Below, one piece after another: positions 6,513 through 6,731 of a stretch of DNA of 6,731 nt. The position numbers were made by a program, and so were the translations under genes. Position 1 is the stretch's first letter. The number at the start of each line of letters is the position of its first letter. Origin of the DNA: an uncultured Akkermansia sp. (lineage in GTDB: Bacteria; Verrucomicrobiota; Verrucomicrobiia; Verrucomicrobiales; Akkermansiaceae); contig CAAFXA010000366.1 of assembly GCA_900766865.1 (NCBI GenBank), positions 1 through 6,731 of the forward strand, read 5' to 3'. The notes below the pieces were generated by a model that saw only the letters and a list, made by a program, of their open reading frames with translations, was not told where the DNA came from and ran no database searches.

Positions 6513-6522
6513 AAATAGCACT

Positions 6523-6731
6523 ATGAATGGACAGAAACAAAGTGGTGGAAACTGCTGGTTCGCAAAGATGGCGTTTAAGGCTCTCAACTCGGTGCCGGGT
6601 TGGAAAGAGCGGTTTGAGCGCGACTTTGGCATGAGCCCCTCGCACATGGAGCAGGGTTACATGAAACAGGATGCTCAGTTTTGCTCTGGCCTAACAAAGA
6701 TGGGCGGGGAGCTGGCTGAGGCTCACCCTGA
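6523..6731 (+). CDS. Unrecognised phage protein, 5' part (3' end outside window)
   Basis: ATG 6523, with a good ribosome binding site upstream, opens a frame that stays open to the end of the window, giving 69 complete codons. The visible protein (beginning MNGQKQSGGNCWFAKM) has no signal peptide or membrane segment. It contains an aromatic/basic helix-like stretch (GWKERFERDFGMSP) and several Met and Cys residues. It is too short to place in a family. Its position after the small membrane protein would fit a lysis or structural gene, but nothing in the residues decides this. The frame is supported by absence of stops, the site upstream and plausible amino-acid composition. Confidence 0.65.
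   Translation, partial: MNGQKQSGGNCWFAKMAFKALNSVPGWKERFERDFGMSPSHMEQGYMKQDAQFCSGLTKMGGELAEAHP

Overview
The window is part of a tailed double-stranded DNA phage or an integrated prophage. The anchor is a consecutive packaging set: a small terminase subunit (1887-2558) and a large terminase subunit (2621-3994), directly preceded by a ParB-domain/DNA-methyltransferase fusion (484-1887). Every supported gene is on the plus strand and packed tightly, with gaps of 62 bases or less and two start/stop overlaps. No tRNA, rRNA, CRISPR array, insertion sequence, integrase or attachment site is visible.

Host: most starts lack a Shine-Dalgarno sequence and instead follow short A-rich leaders, which is a known habit of Bacteroidota. 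The adhesin-like protein (LamG-like domain, BspA-type repeats, a C-terminal domain ending in a 'GYxxF..EEA.EYF' pattern) is of a type common in gut bacteria and their phages. A gut Gram-negative host (Bacteroidota, or Verrucomicrobiota such as Akkermansia) is my best guess. It is inference, not proof.

Layout: 1-456 is the 3' part of an unknown gene. 484-1887 probably methylates phage DNA. 1887-2558 and 2621-3994 form the packaging motor. The 62-base gap between the two terminase genes holds inverted repeats that can form mutually exclusive stems, one of which buries the large-subunit start codon. 4056-6002 is a 648-residue modular fibre/adhesin, 5999-6214 a 71-residue protein resembling the adhesin's own C-terminal domain, 6219-6470 a small membrane protein with a lipobox-like cysteine, and 6523 onward the start of an unrecognised gene cut by the window edge.

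How it fits together: the methyltransferase would mark phage DNA, TerS would recognise it, and TerL would cut and pump it into the prohead. The adhesin cassette sits where a portal gene would often come next. It differs from the backbone in base composition and in G-over-C strand skew, with the change near the Gly/Ser-rich linker inside the adhesin gene. This suggests a conserved N-terminal piece joined to an exchangeable receptor-binding cassette.
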